Assembly: GCF_006337165.1 (NCBI RefSeq)
Contig: NZ_CP040896.1
Location: 3,224,001 to 3,288,000 of the forward strand
DNA: 64,000 nt
Source: Hymenobacter jejuensis
Lineage (GTDB): Bacteria; Bacteroidota; Bacteroidia; Cytophagales; Hymenobacteraceae
Direction: 5' to 3'
The notes under the pieces are model-generated. The model worked only from the letters and a program-made list of their open reading frames with translations, had not been told where the DNA came from and did no database searches. The position numbers were made by a program, and so were the translations under genes. How positions within the stretch are numbered: position 1 is the first letter of the stretch; each line of letters starts with the position of its first letter. This document shows positions 43,430 through 53,288 of the stretch, one piece after another.

Positions 43430-44188
43430 ATGGTAATCCCTGAGTTGTATATCGTAGGTGCCGGTCCTGGCGATCCGGACTTACTTACCGTCAAGGCCTA
43501 TAAGGTTTTACAGACGGCCGACGTGATTCTGTATGACAACCTAGCTAATAAGGAGTTGCTGGACATTGCGCCCGCTGCCTGTGAAACCATTTATGTTGGC
43601 AAGCAGCCCTACAGCCACTGCACGCCGCAGGAAGTCATTCACGAGCTTATCCAGGAGAAAGCATTCGCCCGCGGGCGGGTAATTCGCCTGAAAGGCGGCG
43701 ACCCTTTCATCTTTGGGCGCGGCTTTGAGGAACTGTTGTACGCCCGCGAACACGGCATTCCGGGGTATTACATCCCTGGCATTTCCAGTATGCAAGCCAT
43801 TGGCTTCGAAGACGTTCCGCTGACGCACCGCGGCGTTAGCGAAGGCATTTGGGTTCTGACTGGCACTAAGAAAGACGGCACCCTTTCGGAAGACCTGCGC
43901 TTGGCCATGCGCAGCAATGCCACCGTGGTTATCTATATGGGTATCAAGAAGGTATGTGAAATTGCGGCTACCTATGTGCAGGAAGGCCACGGAGAAATGC
44001 CAGTGGCCGTTATCCAGCAGGCTTCGCTTCCGCATCGCAAGTTGGTAGTGGGCCGGGCCAAAGATTTGCCAGACCTCGTGCGCGACAACCACATCACCCA
44101 CCCGGCCCTGATTGTGGTAGGAGAGGTAGTGGCCCTGGGGCATTCTATCCCGTCGTTCGATGGTTCTCAAGCCGCGAGCTGGAGGTAA
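43430..44188 (+). CDS. cobA: Uroporphyrinogen-III C-methyltransferase
   Basis: 252 residues, SUMT type without the CysG dehydrogenase/ferrochelatase part. Motifs: LYIVGAGPGDPDLLTVKAY, LYDNLANKELL, YVGKQPYSHC, RLKGGDPFIFGRGFEEL and HPALIVVGEVVAL. It methylates uroporphyrinogen III with SAM to precorrin-2, the siroheme precursor needed by NirB. Divergent from nirB across the shared control region, so coordinated expression is likely. It ends 10 nt from the convergent antiporter gene. Confidence 0.95.
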   Translation: MVIPELYIVGAGPGDPDLLTVKAYKVLQTADVILYDNLANKELLDIAPAACETIYVGKQPYSHCTPQEVIHELIQEKAFARGRVIRLKGGDPFIFGRGFEELLYAREHGIPGYYIPGISSMQAIGFEDVPLTHRGVSEGIWVLTGTKKDGTLSEDLRLAMRSNATVVIYMGIKKVCEIAATYVQEGHGEMPVAVIQQASLPHRKLVVGRAKDLPDLVRDNHITHPALIVVGEVVALGHSIPSFDGSQAASWR

Positions 44189-44198
44189 GGAAAAGGCT

Positions 44199-45791
44199 TC
44201 ACGCTTTGTCGAGAGCGAGACGTGATTCTTCGAGATCCAGCTCGTTCTCGATCTTGCGCAGCATTTCTTCGCTGGTTTGCTCTTCTTTGCGCAGCTGTTC
44301 CAGCACGCCCCGCTCAAACCGGATGATGGCTTCCTGTAATTGCTGAAACTGCGTGATGGGTTTCTCATCGAGGCGGCTGGCCCGCACGCCGGCCAGTCGG
44401 TTATGGAGCCGCTCCATCCGGATTTCGTATCGGCTTTGCATGCGGGCCAGCACGTCGGGGGGCGCGTGGTCGGCGCCGGCGGGGCTGTTGAGGTAGGCCA
44501 CCGTTTGGTTGGCCAAGTGCAGCCGCAGGTTAATTTCCTCGCGCTCGACGCTTCCGTCGGGCCGAATGCCGAGCCAGCGAATCAGCGGCACCAAGCTCAG
44601 GCCTTGCCCCACGAGCGTGCAGAAAATCACGACGAAGGTGATGAATAAGATCAGATTGCGGTGTGGAAAGGGTGTGCCGGGGCTCAACGTCATAGGCAAC
44701 GCCAGCGCCGCCGCCAGCGACACGACGCCGCGCATGCCAGTCCAGGCCACAACCGTAACCAACGGCAGCGATGGCCGCGGCTCGCGCTCACGAATGGAGC
44801 GGCTCAGCCAGCGCGGCAAATACGTGCCCGGATACACCCAGAGCAGCCGACCTATAATAACGATCAGGCTAATGAGCAGGCCATAGCCCAATGCCCGCCA
44901 AGCCGATACTTCCTGCATGTCATCCAGAATGGTTGGCAAGGCCAATCCGATAAGGATGAATACCAAGCCATTGAGCAGCAACACAACGGTATTCCAGACG
45001 GCGTAGGTCTGCAGGCGGGCTTGGTGGGCAAATAGCTGGGCAGCCCGTCGGGTCAGAAATAAGCCCGCTGCCACCACCGCCAACACCCCCGACACATGCA
45101 CGGCTTCGGCCGCCAGGTAGGCAAGGTAAGGCGTCAGAAAAGTGAGGCTCGTGGCTACTACCGCGTTGCGGGAAAAGCGATGCAGCCAAAACGCGGCCCA
45201 CCCAATTGCCAATCCAATGCCGGTGCCGGCCACCGCTACCCACACCAATTGCAAGCTCGCTTGCCAGAATACAAACTGTCCTGTTAGTACCGCTGCCAGG
45301 GCATACCGATAGGCAATTAGTCCGGTTGCGTCGTTTACCAAGCTCTCGCCTTCCAAGATCGTCACCACTTGGCGGGGCAGCTCCAGCCCTTTGGTGGCAC
45401 TGGCCGCTGCCACGGCGTCGGGAGGGGAAAGGATGGCGCCCAAGACGAACGCCACCGGCCAACTAAACCCCGGCAGTAGCCAATGCGCCGCCACGGCTAC
45501 CAGACACGTAGTAAACAGCACGCAGCCCAACGCAAGCAACCCAATGGGTCGGCGCGCCGCTTTGAAGTCGGGCCACGAGGTACTCCAGGCGGCCGCATAC
45601 AGCAACGGCGGCAGAAAAAGCAGAAACACCAAGTCGGGAGCGAGGGCCACTCGCGGCAAACCCGGCACCATGCCCAATCCCATGCCGGCCAGCACGAGCA
45701 AGATCGGATAAGGAAGCTTGAGGCGATCGGCTACTTCGGCCAGCACGGTAACCGCCGCCAGCAACGCAAGAATCAGTTCGAGGTGAGGCAT
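44199..45791 (-). CDS. CPA1-family Na+/H+ antiporter
   Basis: 530 residues. About 12 membrane spans over the first 410 residues, with the ion-binding region FVLGAILSPPDAVAAASATK and LEGESLVNDATGLIAYR, in which SPPDA and ND are the conserved CPA1 motifs, plus VVAWTGMRGVVSLAAALALP. The C-terminal 115 residues are a charged cytoplasmic helix (coiled coil), as in NhaP/YjcE proteins. It exchanges Na+ or K+ for H+ across the inner membrane. No operon partner is evident. Confidence 0.92.
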   Translation of the reverse strand: MPHLELILALLAAVTVLAEVADRLKLPYPILLVLAGMGLGMVPGLPRVALAPDLVFLLFLPPLLYAAAWSTSWPDFKAARRPIGLLALGCVLFTTCLVAVAAHWLLPGFSWPVAFVLGAILSPPDAVAAASATKGLELPRQVVTILEGESLVNDATGLIAYRYALAAVLTGQFVFWQASLQLVWVAVAGTGIGLAIGWAAFWLHRFSRNAVVATSLTFLTPYLAYLAAEAVHVSGVLAVVAAGLFLTRRAAQLFAHQARLQTYAVWNTVVLLLNGLVFILIGLALPTILDDMQEVSAWRALGYGLLISLIVIIGRLLWVYPGTYLPRWLSRSIREREPRPSLPLVTVVAWTGMRGVVSLAAALALPMTLSPGTPFPHRNLILFITFVVIFCTLVGQGLSLVPLIRWLGIRPDGSVEREEINLRLHLANQTVAYLNSPAGADHAPPDVLARMQSRYEIRMERLHNRLAGVRASRLDEKPITQFQQLQEAIIRFERGVLEQLRKEEQTSEEMLRKIENELDLEESRLALDKA

Positions 45792-45956
45792 AGAAGACAG
45801 AAGCAGCAGCTAGTCAGGCGCAACCGCCCGGAAGGCAGTGTCTAGCCACGCCTCCAGGCGATAGTAAGAAACTATTTTTTAACGACTTATTAAGCGCATC
45901 CGCCCCGGCCCTCCGTCGTAAGTGTCGGGCAGAAACTATGATAAGGTTGTTTTATC

Positions 45957-45983
45957 ATAAGTAGTTGACAGTAAATGAATTAT
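45957..45983. repeat. 27-nt AT-rich palindrome upstream of the antiporter gene
   Basis: Halves ATAAGTAGTTGAC and GTAAATGAATTAT around A45970, with 9 of 13 pairs. A second small hairpin (ATGATAA / TTATCAT, 45938-45944 and 45952-45958) overlaps its left end. Confidence 0.55.
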
Positions 45984-45992
45984 GAATAAGCA

Positions 45993-46139
45993 TCAAATTT
46001 GTCCCCAGCCCTTGACAGTGGCAAAGCTTTCTTTCTCGTCGGCCTCGCCGTACACGCTCATGCCGTTGATGCCGCCCGTCATGCCCATGCCGCCCAACCC
46101 TTCGACGGGTACTTCCAACCCTTGGCTGCCTATCGCTAC
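45993..46139 (-). pseudogene. C-terminal gene relic of unknown family
   Basis: A 48-codon open stretch ending in TGA. It reads like a real protein end (LEVPVEGLGGMGMTGG, then MSVYGEADEKESFATVKGWG), with GC-rich codons unlike the AT-rich surroundings. It is cut off upstream by an in-frame TAA and has no proper start, so it is probably the 3' remnant of a deleted gene. I do not recognise the family. It could instead be a small gene starting at one of the internal ATGs. Confidence 0.45.
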
Positions 46140-46347
46140 TTTTTAAGAATATTCATACGGAATGGATAAGGGTAAACGCGAAGTGAATGTTTTTACCCTG
46201 CAAACATCCAGGCGTGGGCCACAGCCGGAACTACACAAAATTCAGTTTCTACGACACAAAACGGCGCTAGTACGGGCAAGGAAGTGCGTACCAGACGGCC
46301 TTTTATGTCACAGAAACCTAGTAGGAAAGAAAGTAGACTCAGGTTGT

Positions 46348-46374
46348 ATATAACTGATAATGAATTGGTTATAT
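46348..46374. repeat. 27-nt AT-rich palindrome, diverged copy in the island
   Basis: ATATAACTGATAA and GAATTGGTTATAT around T46361; 27 nt like the other family members, with weaker pairing of the inner arms. Confidence 0.45.
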
Positions 46375-47020
46375 GTGCTTTGATAAGCCCTTGTCCGGTT
46401 TCAGCAAGAGCGAACCTGCTGATAGCAGAATTTCAACTTGCCGTGAGCGCGGAGCGGAGTAAGAGTATAAGGATGTATATGTATAAAAGAAGAAAGGAGG
46501 ATAAAATGACCGTTAGCGGGTCGGATCTGTCCTGCCTTTAAGGGAAACGGCAAGATCTCAGTGCATTTATAGTATTATATGTATATGCTACAGGCGAATT
46601 CTGTAAAAGAGAATATAGCTCATTATTTAAATGGTATTGATTTTATATAATTATTTCTTCTGTAAAATATGGTTTTTCAATGGCTTCGACTATTGGCTGT
46701 TAGGCAAAAGGGGACTTTGATGCTCGCCTTATCTATAAGTTAATGCTTAGTCTTTTTGGAAGTTATGGCTAGGCAAAATGTTTTTTAATTTAGTTTAGAT
46801 GACTTTAGCAACATGCGTTTGTACATGTATGACTTATCATAGTTTGGAAAACGGTTTTATCACAAATTTCTTGACATCCATTTACTCAGTAAACCCTGCT
46901 ATCTTTACAATAGGATCTAGCATACTCATCTTGCAAGGACACACACAGGATGTGACAAACCAGCCCGGTTGGTTGTGAAAAAATCACCCCTAAAATCCAA
47001 TGTCAAGGCTGGAATTTTGT

Positions 47021-47028
47021 TAGGTTTG
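47021..47028 (+). promoter_or_regulatory. susC -7 box
   Basis: TAGGTTTG matches TAnnTTTG in full, 57 nt before the ATG at 47085. A more distal alternative is TTGACA (46871) with TATCTTTA (46900-46907), but its spacing is long. A GTGA-N5-TCAC inverted repeat lies at 46975-46987. Confidence 0.5.
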
Positions 47029-47084
47029 GAAAATCATAAACCCTTTTCACTCACTTAAAAGCCACAAAACAACACTTCACTCAC

Positions 47085-50000
47085 ATGAAAAAACTGTTTC
47101 TATTGTTCAACCTTTTGCTCTTTACAGCCCTGTTGCAGCAGGTTGTGGCGCAAAATCGCTCCATTTCTGGGCGAGTAACTGACCGGGCTTCCGGCCAGGG
47201 ACTGCCAGGAGTAACCGTTGTTGTGAAAGGCACAACGGTAGGAGCTTCTACCAATTCGGATGGAACGTATGCGTTGAGCGTGCCTGCTTCGGCCACCGCT
47301 CTTACCTTCAGCTCCATTGGTTACATCGCAGTAGAAAAGACTCTTGGTGATGCTTCTACTTATGATGTAGCCCTGGCTACCGATTCCAAGCAGTTGGGCG
47401 AAGTAGTCGTAACGGGTGCACTGGGTATCCAGCGTCAGCAACAGCAAGTAGGTTATGCTACGGCTTCGCTGGATAGCAAAGAGTTGACCCAAGCCCGCGT
47501 TACTAACGTTGCCAACGGCCTCGCTGGTAAAGTGTCGGGTCTGCAGATTCAGACTCTGAACAACGGTGTTAACCCAAGCCCACGCGTAACGCTGCGCGGT
47601 AGCCGCTCCTTGACCGGTAACAACGAAGCCCTTATCGTACTTGACGGTGTTATCACCACGAACGATGTGTTGGGAGCTCTTAACCCCGACGATATCGCTT
47701 CTATCGACGTACTGAAAGGTGCTAACGCAGCAGCTTTGTACGGTTCGCAAGCTTCTAACGGTGCCTTAATCATCACCACCAAAAAAGGCAAAGCCGGTAC
47801 TTCGCAGGTTACTTTCTCGCACACTTCGCAGTTCGAGTCGATCTCGTTCCTGCCTAAGTTCCAGAAAGAATTTGGTCCTGGCTCACCTGACTGGTACAAC
47901 AACTCAGACAACGCCAAAGCTGGCGTGTTCTTCAAACCCGACAATACCCCTGATACAGGCTACGGCTACCAGTACCAAGGCTTCGAAAACCAGCAGTACG
48001 GTCCTCGTTTCGACGGTTCGGTTCGTCCTTTCGGTCAGGCTTTGGCTAACGGAGACGTACAGCAACTCACGTATGAGGCCCGCCCAGATGAGAAGCGTAA
48101 GTTTTTCAACACTGGCTATCAGATGCAGAACGGCGTAACGTTCTCGGGTGGAAATGACAAAACGAAGTTCTTCGCTTCTTACCAGAACCTGCGCAACAAT
48201 GGCATCGTGCCGAAAGACGTATTTGACCGGAACGCCTTCCGCTTCAATGCTTCGCACGAAATTGGTCGTTTGACAGCTGGTTTCAACATTTCGTACACGC
48301 AGCAAAAGGCTAATGTTACCTCGAACCTGGACCGTAACACCTCTGTGTACTGGAACGTGTTCAATACGTCGGTAATGGCTCCGCTCACGTCGTATAAAGA
48401 CTACCAAAACGACAAATACTCCGATCCAAGCTTCGGCTATTACAACGCCTACTACTTCAACCCGTACTTCATCATCGATGCTAACCGCACGACTGATCGT
48501 CGGAATACAGTACAGGGTAACATTGACTTGTCTTACAAGCTAACTGATTGGTTGCGTGTGCAATACCGTTTAGGCACCACCACTACTGCCCAATCGAACG
48601 AGAACACGCAAAACAAGTTCACGCTCGCACCAGGTTCTCCTAAGCAAATCGCCAGCTACACTGGTTTTGTACAAGACCTGAGCAGCAGCTTGACGCGCAT
48701 CAACTCGGATTTGTTCGCCAGCATGGACAAAACCTTTGGCGATTTCAGCGTGCAGGCCATCCTGGGTAACAACGTTCAGCAGCTGGACAGCCGTTATGAC
48801 TATGTAGCTTCAACTGCTTTGGCTGTGCCAGTTACGGATGCAGCAGGTGTATTCAACCTGCAAAACCGCATCGGTAACTTAGATGGCCGTGCAGCTCGCG
48901 CTCAAACTCGCTTATACGCCTTCTACGGAGATCTGACCCTCGGTTACAAAGACTTCTTCTACCTGCACGGTTCAGGTCGTAACGACAACATTTCTATCCT
49001 GGATGCTGGCAACCGCAGCTTCTTCTACCCTGCGGTGGATGCATCTTTCGTTGTTACCAACGCTGTTCAGTCTTTGAAAGACCTTTCTTTCTTGGATTAT
49101 GCTAAGATCCGTGGCGGTATCTCTAAGGTGAGCCAAGTAAACTTGTCAGGTGCAACCGTCAACGGTGTGTACAACACGGGTGGTGCTTACCAGACTGCTG
49201 CTACCTATCCCTTAGCACTAGGCTTCCCCTTCCCTTCGCGGGCATCCTTCACCGCAGCTGGCCAACTGGTTCAGCCCGGTCTCAAGCCTGAAGATACCCG
49301 CTCGATCGAAACAGGTATCGAACTCAGCTTCTTGCAGCGTCGGATCGCGGCCGCTGCTACTTACTACGCTCAGCGCAGCACCAACCAAACGGTTAACACA
49401 ACTATCTCTGGTGCATCGGGTTACCAAACTCTTCTGCTGAACGCAGGTGAAGTGCAAAACCAAGGTGTTGAACTTGACCTGAATCTGACTCCTATTCGCT
49501 TAGAGAATGGCTTGAGCGTGACGGTTGGTGGTAACTTCAACTACAACAACAACAAGGTAATTTCGCTTCCCGGCGATTTGCCACAGCTCGTGCTTGCTGG
49601 TAGCGGTGCCGCTGGCCAAACTACCAACGCAGACTTGTATGCTATCAAAGGCAAGCCTTTCCCTTCTTTGGTGGGTACCTATTATCAGCGCACCGACGAT
49701 GGCCGGGTGAAAATGGCAAAAGTGAGTGATCCGAATGATCCGACCCTGCAGCGCTACGTTCCGCTGATTGCTACGGACACCAAGAATTTCGGCAACACTC
49801 AGCCGAAGTACAAGTATGGCTTCAATGCCAACATCACTTACAAAGGGTTGACGCTGTCTGGCCAAGGTGAACTCCGCACGGGCTATGTTGTGTACAACAC
49901 CATTGGCGAAAACCTCGACTTCACGGGTGGTGGCCAGCGCAGTGTACAGTTCGGTCGTCAGGATTTCGTATATCCTAACTCGGCTATTCCTCAGACGGAT

Positions 50001-50375
50001 GCCGCTGGCAATGTCACCTATGTGCCTAACACAACGGCACTGACGCCAGGTGGTTCGGAGTTCTGGGCTAACACGCCAACTTGGAACACGGGTGTAGCTG
50101 AAAACTACGTTACCTCAGGTAAATTCTTCAAGATCCGGGAAGTATCGCTGAGCTATGCGTTGCCGACTGCTATGGTATCAAAAATTGACTTGGTGAAGGG
50201 TGCTTCGGTGAATATTTTTGGCCGGAATATCTTTACGTGGGTACCGAAATCAAACATCTATACGGACCCCGAATTCAGTAACACCGCTATCGGCAGTAAT
50301 GCCATTGGTATCAACACTGTTTTGCAAACGCCTCCTACCAAATTCTACGGGGCAACGCTTAACGTAACCTTCTAA
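47085..50375 (+). CDS. SusC/RagA-family TonB-linked outer membrane protein
   Basis: 1096 residues. A signal peptide (MKKLFLLFNLLLFTALL...VVAQ) is followed by a carboxypeptidase-regulatory-like domain (SISGRVTDRASGQGLPGVTV), the SusC signature and TonB box region (LGEVVVTGALGIQRQ), the plug (GLAGKVSGLQIQTLNNGVNP, LIVLDGVITTNDVLGALNPD) and a 22-strand barrel ending YGATLNVTF. With its SusD partner it imports a large nutrient, usually a glycan or peptide. No glycosidase, sigma/anti-sigma or hybrid kinase lies nearby, so the substrate is unknown. Codon use is visibly less GC-biased than in neighbouring genes, as expected for a highly expressed gene. Confidence 0.95.
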   Translation: MKKLFLLFNLLLFTALLQQVVAQNRSISGRVTDRASGQGLPGVTVVVKGTTVGASTNSDGTYALSVPASATALTFSSIGYIAVEKTLGDASTYDVALATDSKQLGEVVVTGALGIQRQQQQVGYATASLDSKELTQARVTNVANGLAGKVSGLQIQTLNNGVNPSPRVTLRGSRSLTGNNEALIVLDGVITTNDVLGALNPDDIASIDVLKGANAAALYGSQASNGALIITTKKGKAGTSQVTFSHTSQFESISFLPKFQKEFGPGSPDWYNNSDNAKAGVFFKPDNTPDTGYGYQYQGFENQQYGPRFDGSVRPFGQALANGDVQQLTYEARPDEKRKFFNTGYQMQNGVTFSGGNDKTKFFASYQNLRNNGIVPKDVFDRNAFRFNASHEIGRLTAGFNISYTQQKANVTSNLDRNTSVYWNVFNTSVMAPLTSYKDYQNDKYSDPSFGYYNAYYFNPYFIIDANRTTDRRNTVQGNIDLSYKLTDWLRVQYRLGTTTTAQSNENTQNKFTLAPGSPKQIASYTGFVQDLSSSLTRINSDLFASMDKTFGDFSVQAILGNNVQQLDSRYDYVASTALAVPVTDAAGVFNLQNRIGNLDGRAARAQTRLYAFYGDLTLGYKDFFYLHGSGRNDNISILDAGNRSFFYPAVDASFVVTNAVQSLKDLSFLDYAKIRGGISKVSQVNLSGATVNGVYNTGGAYQTAATYPLALGFPFPSRASFTAAGQLVQPGLKPEDTRSIETGIELSFLQRRIAAAATYYAQRSTNQTVNTTISGASGYQTLLLNAGEVQNQGVELDLNLTPIRLENGLSVTVGGNFNYNNNKVISLPGDLPQLVLAGSGAAGQTTNADLYAIKGKPFPSLVGTYYQRTDDGRVKMAKVSDPNDPTLQRYVPLIATDTKNFGNTQPKYKYGFNANITYKGLTLSGQGELRTGYVVYNTIGENLDFTGGGQRSVQFGRQDFVYPNSAIPQTDAAGNVTYVPNTTALTPGGSEFWANTPTWNTGVAENYVTSGKFFKIREVSLSYALPTAMVSKIDLVKGASVNIFGRNIFTWVPKSNIYTDPEFSNTAIGSNAIGINTVLQTPPTKFYGATLNVTF

Positions 50376-50387
50376 TCTGATTTATTC

Positions 50388-52040
50388 ATGAAAGCACTTT
50401 TTAGAGTCCTGCTCGCTGCAGCGCTTACCTCTACAGCGACAGGTTGCGAGAATTTTCTCGATATAAACAAGAACCCTAATACCGCGACCTCAGTAACTCC
50501 CGACGCACTTTTGGCTAACGCTCTTGTTACCACTGCTGCTATTTACACGGGCGGTATATCTGCGGGTAGTAACTATAACACCTATGCCAGCTTTGCTGCT
50601 GGTTATTGGGGTAAGTCGGGTACGGTAAGTGGCTTTTCACAAGAGCGTACTTACACGTATTCTACTACTTATTACCAAGCGCTTTGGAATAACACCTATG
50701 ACAACCTGAATGACTATAACCTCATTCAGCAGCAAGGTGCGACTACTTACCCCAACCATGCGGCTATTGCCCGCATTATGAAGGTGTATGATTTCCTGTT
50801 GCTGGTAGATGAGTACGGTGATATTCCTTACACCAGCGCATTGAAGGGCCTTGGAAACACAACTCCTACCTATGATAAGGCAGCTGACATCTACAAGGAT
50901 TTGGTAGTGCAGCTAAAAGGAGCAGTAGCTGATATCAATGCAGCACCTGCTTCGGCTCCGGTTGTAGGCAACGAAGACGTTGTGTTTGGTGGCGGTGCCA
51001 CTGGCATGCTTCGTTGGAAGAGGTTTGCCAACAGCCTGCGCCTGCGTATTCTGTTGCGTGAGTCGTCGACCAACGACGCCGCACTGAATTCTTATGTAGC
51101 CACAGAAATGGCTGCTTTGCAGACGGCTGCCGACGGCTTCATTGACCGCGACGTAGCAGTACAGCCAACCTACACGGCTAATACCAACCAGCAAAATCCG
51201 TTCTATGACCGTTACGGATTTGCTGCAGGTGCTACCCGTGCACAATCTGAGTACAGCTATATCCTGCCTACGAACTACATCATCCGGCAGTATGAGAGCA
51301 ACAGCGATAACCGTATCACTCAGCTCTACCGTGTTGGCCAGATTAATATCCCAGGCACAACAACTGCCAAAGCTGGTTATGCCGGAACTGACTTAGGTGA
51401 AGCAGTGCCTCCGCAGTTTGACCCTACGGACGGTGCTACCGTTGGCTCGCGTTTCCTGCAAGGCGGAACTTTCTTGCGCAGCGCTACTGCTCCAACCATA
51501 CTGATGCTCCTGTCTGAGCACCTCTTCTCGAAGTCTGAAGCCGAAGCGCGTAATTTGATTACCAACGGTGATGCCAAGCAGGATTACCTGGACGGCATCA
51601 AAGCTTCGTTCGTGACCACTTACCGTGACGGTAACACTGTACCTACTACGTTGGCTGCCTCCGCTTCTGCTCCAGGCACCACGCAGTATGCAGCCTACCT
51701 GACTGCTAATGCTGCCAATGGTTTGGTAGATTGGGACGCCGCTACTACAACTGTGCCTGAAGGAACAGCTGCTTCTACTGCTCCGCTCACTACTCCGCGT
51801 GCCGTAAGCAAGACTGATAAAATCCTCTATCAGAAGTACTTAGCTGAAAACACGATTGCTAGCGTTGAAGCATGGGATGACTTCCGTCGTACTGGCCAGC
51901 CTAAATTCAAGCCGGCTCTGACTGCAAATCCGATTCCGAAGCGTTTGTTTTACCCACAAACGGAGGTTAGCACCAACCAGGCTAACATCCCAGCTGGCGT
52001 AAATCAAAACACGCGAATCTTCTGGGACGTGGTAGACTAA
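50388..52040 (+). CDS. SusD/RagB-family outer membrane lipoprotein
   Basis: 550 residues, 12 nt after susC. A lipobox (TSTATGCENFLDINKNPN) marks a surface lipoprotein; the FLDINKNPNTAT start is typical of the SusD-like_2 group. Later segments (IMKVYDFLLLVDEYGDIPY, LRWKRFANSLRLRILLRES, WDDFRRTGQPKF) are conserved family helices of the TPR-like fold. It caps the SusC barrel and binds substrate. The group containing LVDEYGDIPY is often linked to peptide or protein-derived substrates, but this is only suggestive. A strong terminator follows. Confidence 0.94.
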   Translation: MKALFRVLLAAALTSTATGCENFLDINKNPNTATSVTPDALLANALVTTAAIYTGGISAGSNYNTYASFAAGYWGKSGTVSGFSQERTYTYSTTYYQALWNNTYDNLNDYNLIQQQGATTYPNHAAIARIMKVYDFLLLVDEYGDIPYTSALKGLGNTTPTYDKAADIYKDLVVQLKGAVADINAAPASAPVVGNEDVVFGGGATGMLRWKRFANSLRLRILLRESSTNDAALNSYVATEMAALQTAADGFIDRDVAVQPTYTANTNQQNPFYDRYGFAAGATRAQSEYSYILPTNYIIRQYESNSDNRITQLYRVGQINIPGTTTAKAGYAGTDLGEAVPPQFDPTDGATVGSRFLQGGTFLRSATAPTILMLLSEHLFSKSEAEARNLITNGDAKQDYLDGIKASFVTTYRDGNTVPTTLAASASAPGTTQYAAYLTANAANGLVDWDAATTTVPEGTAASTAPLTTPRAVSKTDKILYQKYLAENTIASVEAWDDFRRTGQPKFKPALTANPIPKRLFYPQTEVSTNQANIPAGVNQNTRIFWDVVD

Positions 52041-52062
52041 CCGAGTCCACTTCCAGAATACA

Positions 52063-52094
52063 AAAAAGGGCTGCCCAATTGGGCAGCCCTTTTT
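52063..52094 (+). terminator. Intrinsic terminator after susD
   Basis: GGGCTGCCC and GGGCAGCCC arms around AATT, preceded by an A-run and followed by TTTTT; palindromic over 32 nt, so it can also serve the convergent prfB gene. Confidence 0.88.
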
Positions 52095-52121
52095 ATTTAA
52101 CTCGTTGGCAAACGCGAACAG

Positions 52122-53199
52122 TTAGTTCTGCATCAAAAAACCTTTGATGTATTCATCTAGGTCACCATCCAGCACATTCTGCACGTCAGTGCGCTCGATG
52201 CCGGTACGCAGGTCCTTAATGAGCTTGTAAGGATGCAGCACGTAGTTGCGAATCTGCGAGCCAAAATCGATGCGTTTTTTAGTGGCTTCCACCTTATCAC
52301 GTTCGGCGTGGCGTTTGTCCATCTCGATCTGATAAAGGCGCGATTTGAGCATGCGCAGCGCGTGTTCCTTATTCATGAGTTGGCTACGCTCAATCTGGAC
52401 GGCGATGATGATGCCCGAAGGGGCGTGGGTAAGCCGCACGGCAGTTTCCACCTTGTTCACGTTCTGACCACCCGCGCCGCCCGCCCGAAACGTATCCCAG
52501 GTGATGTCGGCAGGGTTGATCTCGATGTTGATGGTATCGTCGATAACCGGGTAGGCAAATACCGAAGCAAACGATGTGTGGCGCCGCCCGCTGCTATCGA
52601 AGGGTGAGATGCGGACCAGCCGATGCACCCCGATTTCGCTTTTGAGGTATCCGTAGGCGAAGTCTCCGTCGATCTCAAGGGAGGCCGACTTAATGCCTGC
52701 ACCCTCGCCGGGCTGGTAGCTGATTTGCCGGACGCCAAACCCGTGGCTTTCTGCCCACATAATGTACATGCGCATGAGCATTTCGGCCCAGTCCTGGCTT
52801 TCGGTGCCGCCGGCGCCGGGGTTGATGTCGATGATGGCCGAGAGCTGATCTTCCTCATCAGAAAGCATGCGCTTGAATTCCAGCGCTTCGACGGCTTTTA
52901 GGGCCTTATCGAATTCCTGCTGCATTTCCTGCTCGGTTGCTTCGCCTTCTTTGTAAAAATCAAAGAGTACCTCCACGTCGCCCACGGTTTGCTCTACTGC
53001 TTCGTAATCGGTGGTCCATACCTTTTGGCCCTTGATTTCTTTCAGTATGGCCTCAGCCTTTTTGGAGTCGTCCCAAAAGTCGGGGGCAGTAGTCTGCTTC
53101 TCGATTTCGTCTACTTGGGCCTTGCGCGTATCGTAGTCAAAGGTACCTCCTCAGGGCCTCAGCGCGGCCCTTCAGTTCCTTAACCTGGTCTTGGGTCAT
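52122..53199 (-). CDS. prfB: Peptide chain release factor 2, with programmed +1 frameshift
   Basis: About 358 residues in two frames. Translation starts at 53199 ([20 protein letters not shown]) and meets an in-frame TGA at 53139-53137. The site AGGAGG-TAC-CTT-TGA-C has the internal Shine-Dalgarno-like AGGAGG and slippery CTT before TGA-C, as in E. coli prfB, so a +1 shift skips one T and continues from GAC (53138). The main frame has the RF2 codon-recognition SPF ([11 protein letters not shown]) and the catalytic GGQ ([11 protein letters not shown]). RF2 reads UGA, so low RF2 favours its own frameshift. The start of the long frame at 52985 is not the true start. Confidence 0.95.
53137..53157 (-). 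promoter_or_regulatory. prfB autoregulatory frameshift site
   Basis: On the minus strand: AGGAGG, TAC, CTT, then TGA followed by C. The SD-like AGGAGG lies three bases upstream of CTT, and the stop is UGA, read by RF2 itself. All elements of the classic RF2 frameshift signal are present. Confidence 0.93.
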
Positions 53200-53254
53200 G
53201 GGAATCTTAAAAGTGAAATGTTAGGACTGGAATGCACTAAAGGTCTCAAAAAAT

Positions 53255-53288
53255 AAAGCGGCTAGCTCTAAAAAGAGCCAACCGCTTT
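53255..53288 (-). terminator. Intrinsic terminator after ilvE
   Basis: Outer arms AAAGCGG / CCGCTTT and inner GCTCT / AGAGC; on the minus strand the hairpin is followed by TATTTTTTG, a T-run. It lies between the ilvE stop (53335) and the prfB start (53199). Confidence 0.8.

Larger units (their letters stand above)
45792..47084. other. 1.3-kb AT-rich, gene-poor island
   Basis: No convincing complete gene. It holds palindromes at 45938-45958, 45957-45983 and 46348-46374, a likely gene relic on minus (45993-46139), and the susC upstream region from about 46860. A 63-codon plus frame at 46162-46353 has no domain-like features. The composition of 46140-47060 is far more AT-rich than the rest of the window, consistent with decayed or foreign DNA. 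Confidence 0.55.

Noticed and set aside
46162..46353. 63-codon plus frame in the AT-rich island
   Set aside because: No domain, atypical composition, not linked to neighbours.
46975..46987. GTGA-N5-TCAC inverted repeat before susC
   Set aside because: Wrong spacing for a CRP site and downstream of or between candidate start sites; kept only as a note.
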